DNA from: Fonticella tunisiensis
GTDB lineage: Bacteria; Bacillota; Clostridia; Clostridiales; Caloramatoraceae
Direction of reading: 5' to 3'
Assembly (NCBI RefSeq): GCF_004364155.1
Contig: NZ_SOAZ01000021.1
Span: forward strand, 1-54,150
Length of the DNA: 54,150 nucleotides
The translations under genes and the position numbers were made by a program. Positions 38,988 to 47,227 of the stretch are shown here, one piece after another (positions within the stretch are counted from its first letter, which is position 1; every line of letters begins with the position of its first letter). The notes beneath the pieces were generated by a model. That model made no database searches. It was not told where the DNA came from and saw only the letters and a program-made list of their open reading frames with translations.

Positions 38988-40792
38988 GATTCCACCTTCA
39001 AAACTGCCATAAAGGCTTCCTGAGGTACCTCAACGGTTCCTATCTGTTTCATTCTCTTTTTACCTTCCTTTTGCTTTTCAAGAAGCTTCTTCTTTCTTGT
39101 TATATCCCCGCCATAACACTTTGCAAGGACGTCCTTTCTAAGCGCCTTGACAGTTTCCCTTGCTATTATCTTTGAGCCTATGGCTGCCTGTATTGGAATT
39201 TCAAAAAGCTGTCTTGGAATTATTTCCTTAAGTTTTTCAGCTATAGCCCTGCCCCTTGCATAGGCCCTTTCCTCGGGAACTATTTGAGAGAGGGCATCAA
39301 CGGGATCACCATTAAGAAGTATATCAAGTTTTACAAGCTTTGATTCTTTATATCCCGCTAGCTCATAATCTAAAGAAGCGTAGCCCTTTGTTCTGGATTT
39401 GAGAGCATCAAAAAAGTCATATATTATCTCGTTCAGGGGCATTTCGTAATGAATCATAACCCTTGTGGTTTCAATGTATTCCATGTTCTTAAATACGCCT
39501 CTTTTATTCTGGCAGAGCTCCATAACAGCGCCAACATAGTCTGAAGGACATATTATTGAAGCATTAACTATGGGCTCTTCCATATAATCTATTTCCGAAG
39601 GAGAAGGCATGTTTGTTGGATTTGTAAGTTCTATAATCTCTCCGTTTGTCTTAATCACCTTATAAATAACACTTGGTGCAGTTGTAACAAGATCTAAATT
39701 GTATTCCCTCTCAAGCCTCTCCTGAACTATTTCCATGTGAAGAAGTCCAAGGAAGCCACATCTAAAGCCAAATCCTAGTGCAAGGGAGGTTTCAGGTTCA
39801 AAGGTTAGTGCAGCATCGTTTAACTGAAGTTTTTCAAGGGCCTCCTTTAATTCTTCATATTTTGCACTGTCCGCTGGATATATACCGCTAAAGACCATAG
39901 GTATGGCTGGCCTGTATCCCGGGAGAGGCTCCTTTGCAGGCCTTTCAGACTCCGTTATAGTATCTCCAACTCTTGCATCCTTAACGTTTTTAATGCTGGC
40001 AGTTATATATCCTACGTCCCCTGCCTTAAGCTCTGAAGTTTCGAGGTATTTGGGAGTGAATATGCCTACTTCATTTACTTCATAGTCCTTTCCTGACGCC
40101 ATAAGCCTTATTTTAGTACCCTTCCTCACAGTCCCCTCCATAACCCTTACATAGCATATGACTCCTTTATATGGGTCGTAATAGCTGTCGAATATAAGGG
40201 CCCTTAAAGGAGCGTTCTCATCCCCTGCAGGGTGTGGAATCTTTTCTACAACTGCCTTTAATACATCCTCAATACCTATCCCCACCTTTGCAGAAATAAG
40301 GGGTGCATCTGAGGCGTCAAGGCCTATTACATCTTCGATTTCCTGTTTTATTTCCTCGGGCCTTGCACTTGGCAAATCTATCTTGTTGATTACAGGAACT
40401 ATCTCAAGATCATGATCAAGGGCAAGATAGCAGTTTGCAAGTGTCTGCGCCTGTATCCCCTGTGTAGCGTCAACTACAAGAATAGCACCTTCACAGGCTG
40501 CAAGGCTCCTTGATACCTCATAATTGAAATCTACGTGCCCGGGAGTATCTATAAGGTTAAGTATGAACTCTTCGCCGTTCTCATCGGTATACACAAGCCT
40601 CACAGCCTGTGCCTTAATAGTTATTCCCCTCTCCTTTTCAAGTTCCATAGTATCAAGAACCTGATCTTCCATTTCTCTCTGGGTTAGAGTTCCTGTCATT
40701 TCTATCAATCTATCTGCCAGTGTCGATTTTCCATGGTCAATATGGGCTATTATACAAAAGTTTCGAATCCTTCTTTGCCTTTCAGTTGACAT
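38984..40792 (-). CDS. lepA: Elongation factor 4 (LepA), 602 aa
   Basis: Translational GTPase that acts on stalled or back-translocation-prone ribosomes. G1 is [15 protein letters not shown]2 has RGITIKAQ, G3 is DTPGHVDF, G4 is NKIDLP, and the LepA-specific C-terminal domain has [20 protein letters not shown] and [23 protein letters not shown] 40792 has a GGAGGATATTT site. It heads the lepA-hemW pair, the standard neighbour of hrcA. Confidence 0.97.
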   Translation of the reverse strand: MSTERQRRIRNFCIIAHIDHGKSTLADRLIEMTGTLTQREMEDQVLDTMELEKERGITIKAQAVRLVYTDENGEEFILNLIDTPGHVDFNYEVSRSLAACEGAILVVDATQGIQAQTLANCYLALDHDLEIVPVINKIDLPSARPEEIKQEIEDVIGLDASDAPLISAKVGIGIEDVLKAVVEKIPHPAGDENAPLRALIFDSYYDPYKGVICYVRVMEGTVRKGTKIRLMASGKDYEVNEVGIFTPKYLETSELKAGDVGYITASIKNVKDARVGDTITESERPAKEPLPGYRPAIPMVFSGIYPADSAKYEELKEALEKLQLNDAALTFEPETSLALGFGFRCGFLGLLHMEIVQERLEREYNLDLVTTAPSVIYKVIKTNGEIIELTNPTNMPSPSEIDYMEEPIVNASIICPSDYVGAVMELCQNKRGVFKNMEYIETTRVMIHYEMPLNEIIYDFFDALKSRTKGYASLDYELAGYKESKLVKLDILLNGDPVDALSQIVPEERAYARGRAIAEKLKEIIPRQLFEIPIQAAIGSKIIARETVKALRKDVLAKCYGGDITRKKKLLEKQKEGKKRMKQIGTVEVPQEAFMAVLKVES

Positions 40793-40879
40793 AAATATCC
40801 TCCTTGCAGTATAACGAGCTAATGAATCCTTTCTTTAGTTTCTCACATCCAAGTAATTTCTAACATAAAATCAAATTAA

Positions 40880-40910
40880 ATTATATCATATAATTTTTGG
40901 AATATGTCAA
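40880..40910 (-). promoter_or_regulatory. Candidate lepA promoter
   Basis: On the - strand a perfect TTGACA (40910-40905) and TATAAT (40885-40880) have a 19-bp spacer; TGA directly before the -10 box may extend it. It follows the spoIIP terminator. Confidence 0.5.
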
Positions 40911-40911
40911 T

Positions 40912-40936
40912 AAAAAAAGTAGCCCGAAGCTACTTT
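40912..40936 (-). terminator. Terminator of gpr-spoIIP
   Basis: AAAGTAGC (40916-40923) and GCTACTTT (40929-40936) form a perfect stem with a 5-base loop and, on the - strand, a TTTTTTT tail. It overlaps the spoIIP stop codon. Confidence 0.85.
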
Positions 40937-41973
40937 ACATTTTCATATAAAACCCTTGAAATTATCTTTGCTGAATTAAGTGCTTCCTGAAGTGTATTTT
41001 CATCGGAACCCACTTCAATTAGAACACAGTTTGCTGATAGATCCTGGTTATATACAGCATTTTTATAAACGATTCCCCTCGAAAATCCTTTATAAAGTCT
41101 TTCAAAGGTATCATTTAACTTTTGGGAAAGATTTGTATTTAATTCCTTGTTTCTATTGTTTGCACCAACAACAAACATAGTTCTAGCATATTGCTCGTTA
41201 TTAATTATAGCGGTTCTACTTTTGCTGCTTACACCACCATCTCTATGAAGGTCTATTATAATTTTAAGGCTTGGATATTTTTTAATGTATTCTTCAACCG
41301 TTGGTCTTGACCTTCCGTAGGAACCAGTTCTTGTCGGCAAATCATGTACCCTTGTGTCGTGAATCGTAGCAATTCCATATTTAGATTCCAGTTCCTTTTT
41401 TATCTCTTCTCCAACCTTTACAATTCCAAGATTGAAATCAGTAGAAAAGTCACTTCCATAAGTATTGCCGGGATTATAAATTTCCCTGGTATGGGTATGA
41501 TAAATCAATATAAGTGGTTTATCCGGATTAAGCTTTAAAGGCGTAAAATCATTATTCTCTTCCGGTTTCTGCCCTTCAGCATTATTATTTGGAGCCCCTT
41601 CATTTTGAGATGGAGTTATCACAGCAGGTTCATCCCCATTGTTTACTATGGAAGTTACGTCTATTAAACTCAATATGGGTATCTGAGCAGCTATATAGGT
41701 TTTAGGGTTTGAAATGTCTATATCTGTTAAATATTTGAAAACAAGGGGAAAAAGTTCTTCTCTGTCCTCATCCTCGTCCCTCTGCATGGTTACATCCACA
41801 AAGGCATTGGACTTGTTTAGGACCTGCTGAAAAAGATTGGTATTTAAATAGTTAATATTCGCAGCTGTGCTTATAGGATTTAGTATGGGGAAAATAATTG
41901 CCTTAATCAATAATAGTAAACCAAGGAGGTAAATTATAATTTGAGCAAATGAATCCAGCTTTAATTTAGACAT
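40930..41973 (-). CDS. spoIIP: Stage II sporulation protein P, 347 aa
   Basis: Cell-wall amidase and endopeptidase of the SpoIIDMP engulfment machine. It has an N-terminal membrane anchor (IIIYLLGLLLLIKAIIFPIL), a variable linker with a short proline/asparagine-rich stretch (about 120-150), and an Amidase_3-like catalytic domain with LILIYHTHTREIYNPG, IIDLHRDGG and LIEVGSDENTLQEA; the zinc ligands include the His in YHTH and the Glu in IEVG. ATG 41973 has AAGGAG nine bases upstream. It lies downstream of gpr as in Bacillus. Confidence 0.94.
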   Translation of the reverse strand: MSKLKLDSFAQIIIYLLGLLLLIKAIIFPILNPISTAANINYLNTNLFQQVLNKSNAFVDVTMQRDEDEDREELFPLVFKYLTDIDISNPKTYIAAQIPILSLIDVTSIVNNGDEPAVITPSQNEGAPNNNAEGQKPEENNDFTPLKLNPDKPLILIYHTHTREIYNPGNTYGSDFSTDFNLGIVKVGEEIKKELESKYGIATIHDTRVHDLPTRTGSYGRSRPTVEEYIKKYPSLKIIIDLHRDGGVSSKSRTAIINNEQYARTMFVVGANNRNKELNTNLSQKLNDTFERLYKGFSRGIVYKNAVYNQDLSANCVLIEVGSDENTLQEALNSAKIISRVLYENVK

Positions 41974-42046
41974 GCCCCTCATCTCCTTCGTATAAATCTC
42001 AGAATATTATATGAGGGGCAGTATCTTAAATATTCCAGAAATTTTG

Positions 42047-43021
42047 TCAGTTGATGTATTTATTAATATCCTTGAGTTCTATTGATGGATGAAGTGCTAT
42101 GTTTATTCCGTTAGCTATAATTTTAGACATAGTATCGACCAGTGAGTCTATTTCTTTTGGAGTTACCATCATGTTTCCATTTTCTAAACTTAGAATCTCC
42201 CTTATCATCATATATTTTTCATTTTTATCCACGTTTTTTAACATTTTATAAAATTCCTTGTTGTTTTTAGTTTGTTCAATAAGTCTATCAAGCATCATAT
42301 CCATAGTATCATTTGCAAGAGTAGCGGCATCCACAACGGTGGGCACCCCTATGGCTATAACAGGTATGCCCATGGTTTTTGTGTTAAATTCCATCCTCCT
42401 GTTACCTACCCCTGAACCAGGGCTTATGCCTGTATCTCCTATCTGAATAGTCGTTGCAACCCTTTCAGTTTTTCGCGAGGCAAGAGCATCTATGACGATT
42501 AAAACGTCAGGCTTTATTTTCTCAACAACCCCCTGAACTACTTCAGCAGTTTCTATACCGGTTAACCCCAATACTCCCGGGGCAAGGGCGCATACAGGGT
42601 TTATGCCTTCATCTATGGTGTCAGGAACATACTTTTTTAAATGTCTGGTTATCATAAGTCTTGAAACAACCTTTGGCCCCAGGGCATCAGGGGTAACGTT
42701 CCAATTGCCAAGTCCTACTACAAAAGCAGTCTGGCCATCCTTAATACTTATGACCTTGCTAAGCTGTTTTGCAACGCCTCTGCTTAAGTCATCCTGCATA
42801 TTTGCATCGTAGTGGTTTATCTTCGGTATTTCCATTGTAATATAGGTTCCTTTGGGTTTTCCCATTATTTTAGAGCCCATCTCATCCTCTATCTTCACTG
42901 TTGTAACTCTAATACCATCATCTTCATTTACATCAACAACTACTCCAGGGACTTCTTTTCCATTTTCTTTCTGATATATTTCTCTTGCTTCAACAGCAAG
43001 GTCTGTTCTTATACTAAACAT
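42047..43021 (-). CDS. gpr: Germination protease GPR, 324 aa
   Basis: Aspartic-type endopeptidase that starts breakdown of SASP proteins in the germinating spore. Family landmarks: IRTDLAVEAREIY at the N terminus, VVGLGNWNVTPDALGPKV, ALAPGVLGLTGIETAEVV, VLIVIDALASRKTERVATTI and GDTGISPGSGVGNRR. The start is ATG 43021, with a GGGAGGGATAAG site. This gives MFSIRTDLA, so there is almost no propeptide in front of the IRTDLA processing site known from Bacillus. An upstream in-frame extension exists but has no ribosome binding site. Probably made under SigG. Confidence 0.94.
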   Translation of the reverse strand: MFSIRTDLAVEAREIYQKENGKEVPGVVVDVNEDDGIRVTTVKIEDEMGSKIMGKPKGTYITMEIPKINHYDANMQDDLSRGVAKQLSKVISIKDGQTAFVVGLGNWNVTPDALGPKVVSRLMITRHLKKYVPDTIDEGINPVCALAPGVLGLTGIETAEVVQGVVEKIKPDVLIVIDALASRKTERVATTIQIGDTGISPGSGVGNRRMEFNTKTMGIPVIAIGVPTVVDAATLANDTMDMMLDRLIEQTKNNKEFYKMLKNVDKNEKYMMIREILSLENGNMMVTPKEIDSLVDTMSKIIANGINIALHPSIELKDINKYIN

Positions 43022-43045
43022 CTTATCCCTCCCAACATTATTTCT

Positions 43046-43076
43046 TAAAATGTAGGTTTTCCAATTCGCCAAATAC
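43046..43076 (-). promoter_or_regulatory. Possible SigG-type promoter of gpr
   Basis: On the - strand CATTTTA (43052-43046) fits the SigG -10 pattern CATnnTA. A GTATT (43076-43072) 19 bp upstream is a loose match to the -35 GnATR. It is located 25 bp before the gpr start. Confidence 0.3.
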
Positions 43077-43132
43077 TATTCCCTGTTGCATTCCAAATAC
43101 ATTAATAGTTAAGCAAAAAAAACATATAATAC

Positions 43133-43161
43133 TTGAATAACACATTCTTTAATGCTATAAT
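43133..43161 (+). promoter_or_regulatory. Sigma-A promoter of rpsT
   Basis: TTGAAT (43133-43138), a 17-bp spacer and a perfect TATAAT (43156-43161) give an 85-base leader before the rpsT start. Confidence 0.75.
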
Positions 43162-43251
43162 ATCATTTGTTAATGTATGGAACCGGTCATCAGATTCCCC
43201 AGTCTGCAAATATCACTAACAATTTGTATTCAAAGAAGGAGGTACTTAAGC

Positions 43252-43521
43252 TTGGCAAATATTAAGTCAGCTATAAAGAGAATAAGAAAGACTGAAAAGA
43301 GAACGCTTAGAAACAAAATGGTTAAATCATCAGTTAAAACTATTATTAAGAAGTTTGAAGCAGCTGTTAATAACAACAACCTTGATGAGGCAAAAGCTCT
43401 TCTTTCAGAAGCATCACATGCTATTGACAAGGCTGCTGCAAAGGGAGTACTTCACAAGAATAATGCAGCGAGAAAGAAGTCAAGGCTTGCTCTTAAGTTA
43501 AATAAACTAGTTGCAAAATAA
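43252..43521 (+). CDS. rpsT: 30S ribosomal protein S20, 89 aa
   Basis: Basic ribosomal protein of helical structure. The mature sequence starts [20 protein letters not shown] and includes [15 protein letters not shown] and [23 protein letters not shown] 43252 is the start: AAGGAGG lies nine bases upstream and the length is exact for S20. It is the only + strand gene in the backbone, divergent from gpr and convergent with holA, as in other Firmicutes. Confidence 0.97.
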   Translation: MANIKSAIKRIRKTEKRTLRNKMVKSSVKTIIKKFEAAVNNNNLDEAKALLSEASHAIDKAAAKGVLHKNNAARKKSRLALKLNKLVAK

Positions 43522-43524
43522 TTT

Positions 43525-43548
43525 AAACACCCCGTTGGGGGTGTTTTT
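43525..43548. terminator. Terminator of rpsT
   Basis: AAACACCCC (43525-43533) and GGGGTGTTT (43538-43546) form a GC-rich stem with a TTTTT tail on the + strand. The A run on the other side may serve holA too; the holA stop lies just beyond. Confidence 0.9.
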
Positions 43549-44566
43549 ATTTACACAGTTCAACAATCAAAGTCTCAAGAGCAAGCCCATAAAAGTCGCT
43601 TGAATAAGTGCCATTTTTTAAATTATAATCAGTTTCCAAGCATAGGGATAAAAGCTTTTTAAGCCCTTCCACTGTATAAGCTTTAGATTGTTTAATTAAA
43701 TTGTTTAAAACAAATTCATTAAGCTTTAAATCCCTGTTGATCTCAGATGGAGATCTTTTTTCATCTAAATAAGCTCTTATTAAGTACATAAGCCTTATCT
43801 GCCTGATTATCATACCGAGTATCTTCAAGTGTTCTTCCTTTTGAAAAAGAAGAGCGTTTAAAATTGATATCGCCTTATCAGCATCTTTTCTGGATATGCT
43901 GTCAACCATTTTAAATATATTGCTTTCTATGCTCTTATGAACTACTTCATCTATATGCTGCTTTGTTATAACCTCTTCAGATGCATAGGCGCATACCTTT
44001 TCTACCTCCCTCTCAAGCTGTTCAAGGGAGCTCCCTGCCTCCATAATGAAATAATTTAGTTCATACTTATTTATAACCTTTCCGTTTTTATTAAATGACT
44101 CAAGAACCCATCTTTGAAGTTCTTCTCCCCTCATAGGTTTATACTCAATTACATACCCTGTGCTCTTTATAACCTTAAAAACGGCATTAGTACTGTCAAC
44201 GCTGCCCTGAAGGGTTAGAAGAAGTATAATTCCATCAGGAAGGTTTTTTATATAGTTTGAGAAATTTTTTACAAAATCTTCAGTCATCCCCGGGGCTTTA
44301 TTTAAAAAAGCTGCTTTCCTTATATGCACGATCTTTTTATCCTCCATAAAGGGTAATGTTTCACATGCGTTTATTATGTCATCAAGCGTTATATTTTCAC
44401 CATCCAATTTTACAATATTCATTTCCTGAAAGGATTTTATGATATTGTATATAATTTTAATGCTTTCATCTATTAAATGGTTTTCATCTCCATATATAAT
44501 AATCGGACCTTCCAATCTTTTTTCTTTTATAATTTTTTTAAATTCTGTATAAGTCTTTAGTTCCAT
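43547..44566 (-). CDS. holA: DNA polymerase III subunit delta, 339 aa
   Basis: Clamp-loader subunit that opens the beta clamp. Family features: PIIIYGDENHLIDESIKII near the N terminus, DGENITLDDIINACETLPFM, KKIVHIRKAAFL, and the C-terminal helical domain with IFKMVDSISRKDADKAISIL and LKILGMIIRQIRLMYLIRAY. ATG 44566 with GAGGGG six bases upstream is preferred over a GTG nine codons earlier. It lies downstream of comEC and convergent with rpsT. Confidence 0.94.
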   Translation of the reverse strand: MELKTYTEFKKIIKEKRLEGPIIIYGDENHLIDESIKIIYNIIKSFQEMNIVKLDGENITLDDIINACETLPFMEDKKIVHIRKAAFLNKAPGMTEDFVKNFSNYIKNLPDGIILLLTLQGSVDSTNAVFKVIKSTGYVIEYKPMRGEELQRWVLESFNKNGKVINKYELNYFIMEAGSSLEQLEREVEKVCAYASEEVITKQHIDEVVHKSIESNIFKMVDSISRKDADKAISILNALLFQKEEHLKILGMIIRQIRLMYLIRAYLDEKRSPSEINRDLKLNEFVLNNLIKQSKAYTVEGLKKLLSLCLETDYNLKNGTYSSDFYGLALETLIVELCK

Positions 44567-44615
44567 AAACATCCCCTCTAATGTGTACTTCACTCCTATT
44601 ATAATAGATCAAGCA

Positions 44616-46760
44616 TTATTCAAAAAGGACTTTATATCCTTTTCCCTCAGTAACTATGGATATATCTCCAGACTGATCTGTCCTAAATACCTCTATATTA
44701 TTTTTCTTAAGCTCGTCAACTACATCCTTTGAAGGATGCCCAAAGCTGTTCTTACCCACTGAAATTACGGCAGTATCCATCTTAAGGTTATCAATCAGCT
44801 TCTTACTAAATGCATCGGCTGATCCATGATGTGAAACTTTGAAAACATCATAATCTCCCGTGATACCCTCTAAAATCTTAACCTCAGCATCAGCAGTTAG
44901 AAGCATAGAAAAATCTTTATATAACAATTCCATAACCAGACATGTTTCATTCTTATCATCTTCAAAAGTCATGTTCTTCGGAGGATATAATACGTTTATT
45001 AAAACACTTCCTACTTTAATTGAATTACCCTTCGAAAGCTCTATAAATTCCCTTATAGATTTCTCAGGTTTTTTATACGCTGCCAGACTGTCAACCCTGT
45101 AGTTTTTAAGCAAATAATCCAACCCTCCTGCATGATCCCTATGAAAATGTGTTATTAAAAGCAAATCTATCTTACTATATCCTTTTCTTTTAACATAGGG
45201 CAAAACATGTTCCTTCAATGCAGAATAATCTTTAAACTCAGGACCAGTATCGATCAGAATACACTTTCTTTCCGGTGTCTCAATAAATATACTGTCGCCC
45301 TGACCGACGTTTAAAATATGTATTTTTAAAAGCTTTCCATGGTAGAATAACAGTATAATACATAAAACTGCTAAAAAAGCCTTTAAGTAATAGTTAACCC
45401 TGCGGTGTCTTTTTATATTAAAATAACCAAAAACCATAAGTATTAAAGCATAATATACAACAATAAAAACTGGCTTGGGTTGTTCTATAAACCATTGAAA
45501 ATTCAAATGCATCATATATTTTATCAGCCTCAAAAACAATACACCTGAAAAAACAACAGGGTATAGCACCAAATTGATACCTGTTAATATATAGATAAAT
45601 GAAGCTACAAATCCCAAAACTGTAATAAATGCAACCAATGGGTTTAAAAGTATATTAACTCCAATTGATATTACCGAAACAAATCCTCTATACCATATAA
45701 CCATTGGAAAAGTTGATATAAAGGCAGATAAGGCTACTGACAATTCATCCCCTATGAACTGAATTTTTTCAGGAATACTATCCCTTATATCATCCTTAAG
45801 AAGTATGATGCCAGAGGTAGCAAGGAATGATAAAATAAATCCCGGATTGTATATAAAATATGAATTAAAAATCAGCATTACAAAGGCCGAGAGCGTAATT
45901 CCATGAAGTATGTCATAGGGCCTATTTAATATCTTTCCTGCGTTGGCAATGCATATCATAACAAACGCTCTAAAAATTGACGGCTGAAAGCCTCCAATTA
46001 ACGTATAAATAAAACAAAGCAATATTACAAGTACATGCCTTAACCTTGCTGAAAAGTCTTTGAGAAGCTTGGTTGAAAAATAATATACAATGCCAAGGTT
46101 AAATCCTGATATCGCAAGTATATGGGATATTCCGAGGTTATCGAAGTTATCTTTGTCATTGTCCTCCAAATCCTCTGTATACCCTGTAATTAATCCTGAT
46201 ATAAATCCACCTCCTGATTTATCTATACCTATTAGAGCAGAGTTTATTTTTTCCCTTATTTTTATAGGAATCATTCTCACATCATATTTATTTATTTTTT
46301 CAATGTCGTAATTCTTTATTGTTACATATGCATCTATGCCTGATGAGTTCATCCTGTTTTTCTTATATAAAGGTTTTTCTCCTACCTCTCCTTTAAAAAC
46401 AACATAATCTCCGGGTTTTACATTTAAAGCTTTATAACTAGAAGCAATAATTTTATAATTTGCATTGTAATTTTTTAAAGTAAAGCTATTTTTCCTGCTT
46501 TCTATAACATATCCCTGAAATAAGCTTGATTTTCTTAGAAAACTATATCTGTGTTCAAAGCCACTGTAATGAACATATGCAGCTAAAAAGCCTAATAACA
46601 GGAATAAGACTGAAAATACTGTCATAAAACTTTGTTTTTTTATGAAAAATATTAAAAATAGTGCAGGTAATGCTGCACTAAGTAAATATAAGTGTGAACT
46701 GTGGAAGGATATTAAACCTAAAATGAAAAAAATAAAAAGTATAAGAAATTTCTTTCTCAT
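44616..46760 (-). CDS. comEC: ComEC/Rec2 family competence protein, 714 aa
   Basis: A membrane channel for DNA uptake. The order is N-terminal helices with a DUF4131 OB-like region (about 50-160), a competence domain of many helices with GFISGLITGYTEDLED and ILAISGFNLGIVYYF, and a C-terminal metallo-beta-lactamase domain with LNVGQGDSIFIETPE, LLITHFHRDHAGGLDYLL and FKVSHHGSADAFS. Zinc-ligand residues are intact. ATG 46760 has a GAAGGAACAAA site and overlaps the preceding small gene. Whether the cell is competent is unknown; comEA is not in the window. Confidence 0.94.
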   Translation of the reverse strand: MRKKFLILFIFFILGLISFHSSHLYLLSAALPALFLIFFIKKQSFMTVFSVLFLLLGFLAAYVHYSGFEHRYSFLRKSSLFQGYVIESRKNSFTLKNYNANYKIIASSYKALNVKPGDYVVFKGEVGEKPLYKKNRMNSSGIDAYVTIKNYDIEKINKYDVRMIPIKIREKINSALIGIDKSGGGFISGLITGYTEDLEDNDKDNFDNLGISHILAISGFNLGIVYYFSTKLLKDFSARLRHVLVILLCFIYTLIGGFQPSIFRAFVMICIANAGKILNRPYDILHGITLSAFVMLIFNSYFIYNPGFILSFLATSGIILLKDDIRDSIPEKIQFIGDELSVALSAFISTFPMVIWYRGFVSVISIGVNILLNPLVAFITVLGFVASFIYILTGINLVLYPVVFSGVLFLRLIKYMMHLNFQWFIEQPKPVFIVVYYALILMVFGYFNIKRHRRVNYYLKAFLAVLCIILLFYHGKLLKIHILNVGQGDSIFIETPERKCILIDTGPEFKDYSALKEHVLPYVKRKGYSKIDLLLITHFHRDHAGGLDYLLKNYRVDSLAAYKKPEKSIREFIELSKGNSIKVGSVLINVLYPPKNMTFEDDKNETCLVMELLYKDFSMLLTADAEVKILEGITGDYDVFKVSHHGSADAFSKKLIDNLKMDTAVISVGKNSFGHPSKDVVDELKKNNIEVFRTDQSGDISIVTEGKGYKVLFE

Positions 46761-47068
46761 TTTGTTCCTTCATCTCTCCTCGAGGCAGTTAATCTGTTTG
46801 GGGTATGCCTGGGCTCAGTATGTTCATTTCCTATATAATGGAGGTTTGCTGTTATATTAACTACATGGCCATTTTTATTATAATTTATATCCACTTCATC
46901 GGGCCTTCCATCATCTTGATGGTAGTCTAAAAATTGCTGTAGTATATCCTGGGCTGATTCTATGGTTACTGTATCATAAACACTAAAATATTCATCTTCA
47001 GGAATTTGAAGAGTCAGTTCGTACAAACCGTCTCTCTGTATTCTTTTATCACGAATACTATTTAGCAT
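46757..47068 (-). CDS. Hypothetical protein, 103 aa
   Basis: I do not recognise a family. The sequence is soluble and acidic to the middle (IPEDEYFSVYDTVTIESAQDI, shown in part) with an alternating strand pattern at about 75-90 (VDINYNKNGHVVNITANLHY) and a basic tail with RHTPNRLTASRR. ATG 47068 has a GGGAGGTGTATTT site and the stop overlaps the comEC ATG (ATGA), so it is translationally coupled to comEC. An earlier start is possible but lacks a site. Confidence 0.7.
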   Translation of the reverse strand: MLNSIRDKRIQRDGLYELTLQIPEDEYFSVYDTVTIESAQDILQQFLDYHQDDGRPDEVDINYNKNGHVVNITANLHYIGNEHTEPRHTPNRLTASRRDEGTK

Positions 47069-47130
47069 AAATACACCTCCCTTATAATTATTTTTACCAT
47101 TATACATTTATTTAAACCTCATAGTCTTTT

Positions 47131-47160
47131 AAATAAAAAAAGAAGCCGCAATAGACTTCT
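47131..47160 (-). terminator. Second terminator downstream of the P-type ATPase
   Basis: AGAAG and CTTCT (47141-47145 and 47156-47160) with an added C-G pair form a short hairpin followed on the - strand by TTTTTTTATTT. It backs up the stronger terminator at 47199-47225. Confidence 0.55.
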
Positions 47161-47198
47161 ACTTCTCAAAATTAAGCTGTATTTTTGAATATTTCCAT

Positions 47199-47225
47199 AA
47201 AAAAAACCCCAAAATGGGGGTTTTT
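47199..47225 (-). terminator. Terminator of the P-type ATPase gene
   Basis: AAACCCC (47204-47210) and GGGGTTT (47216-47223) around AAAATG form a GC-rich stem with TTTTTT on the - strand, two bases after the stop codon. Confidence 0.9.
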
Positions 47226-47227
47226 AG

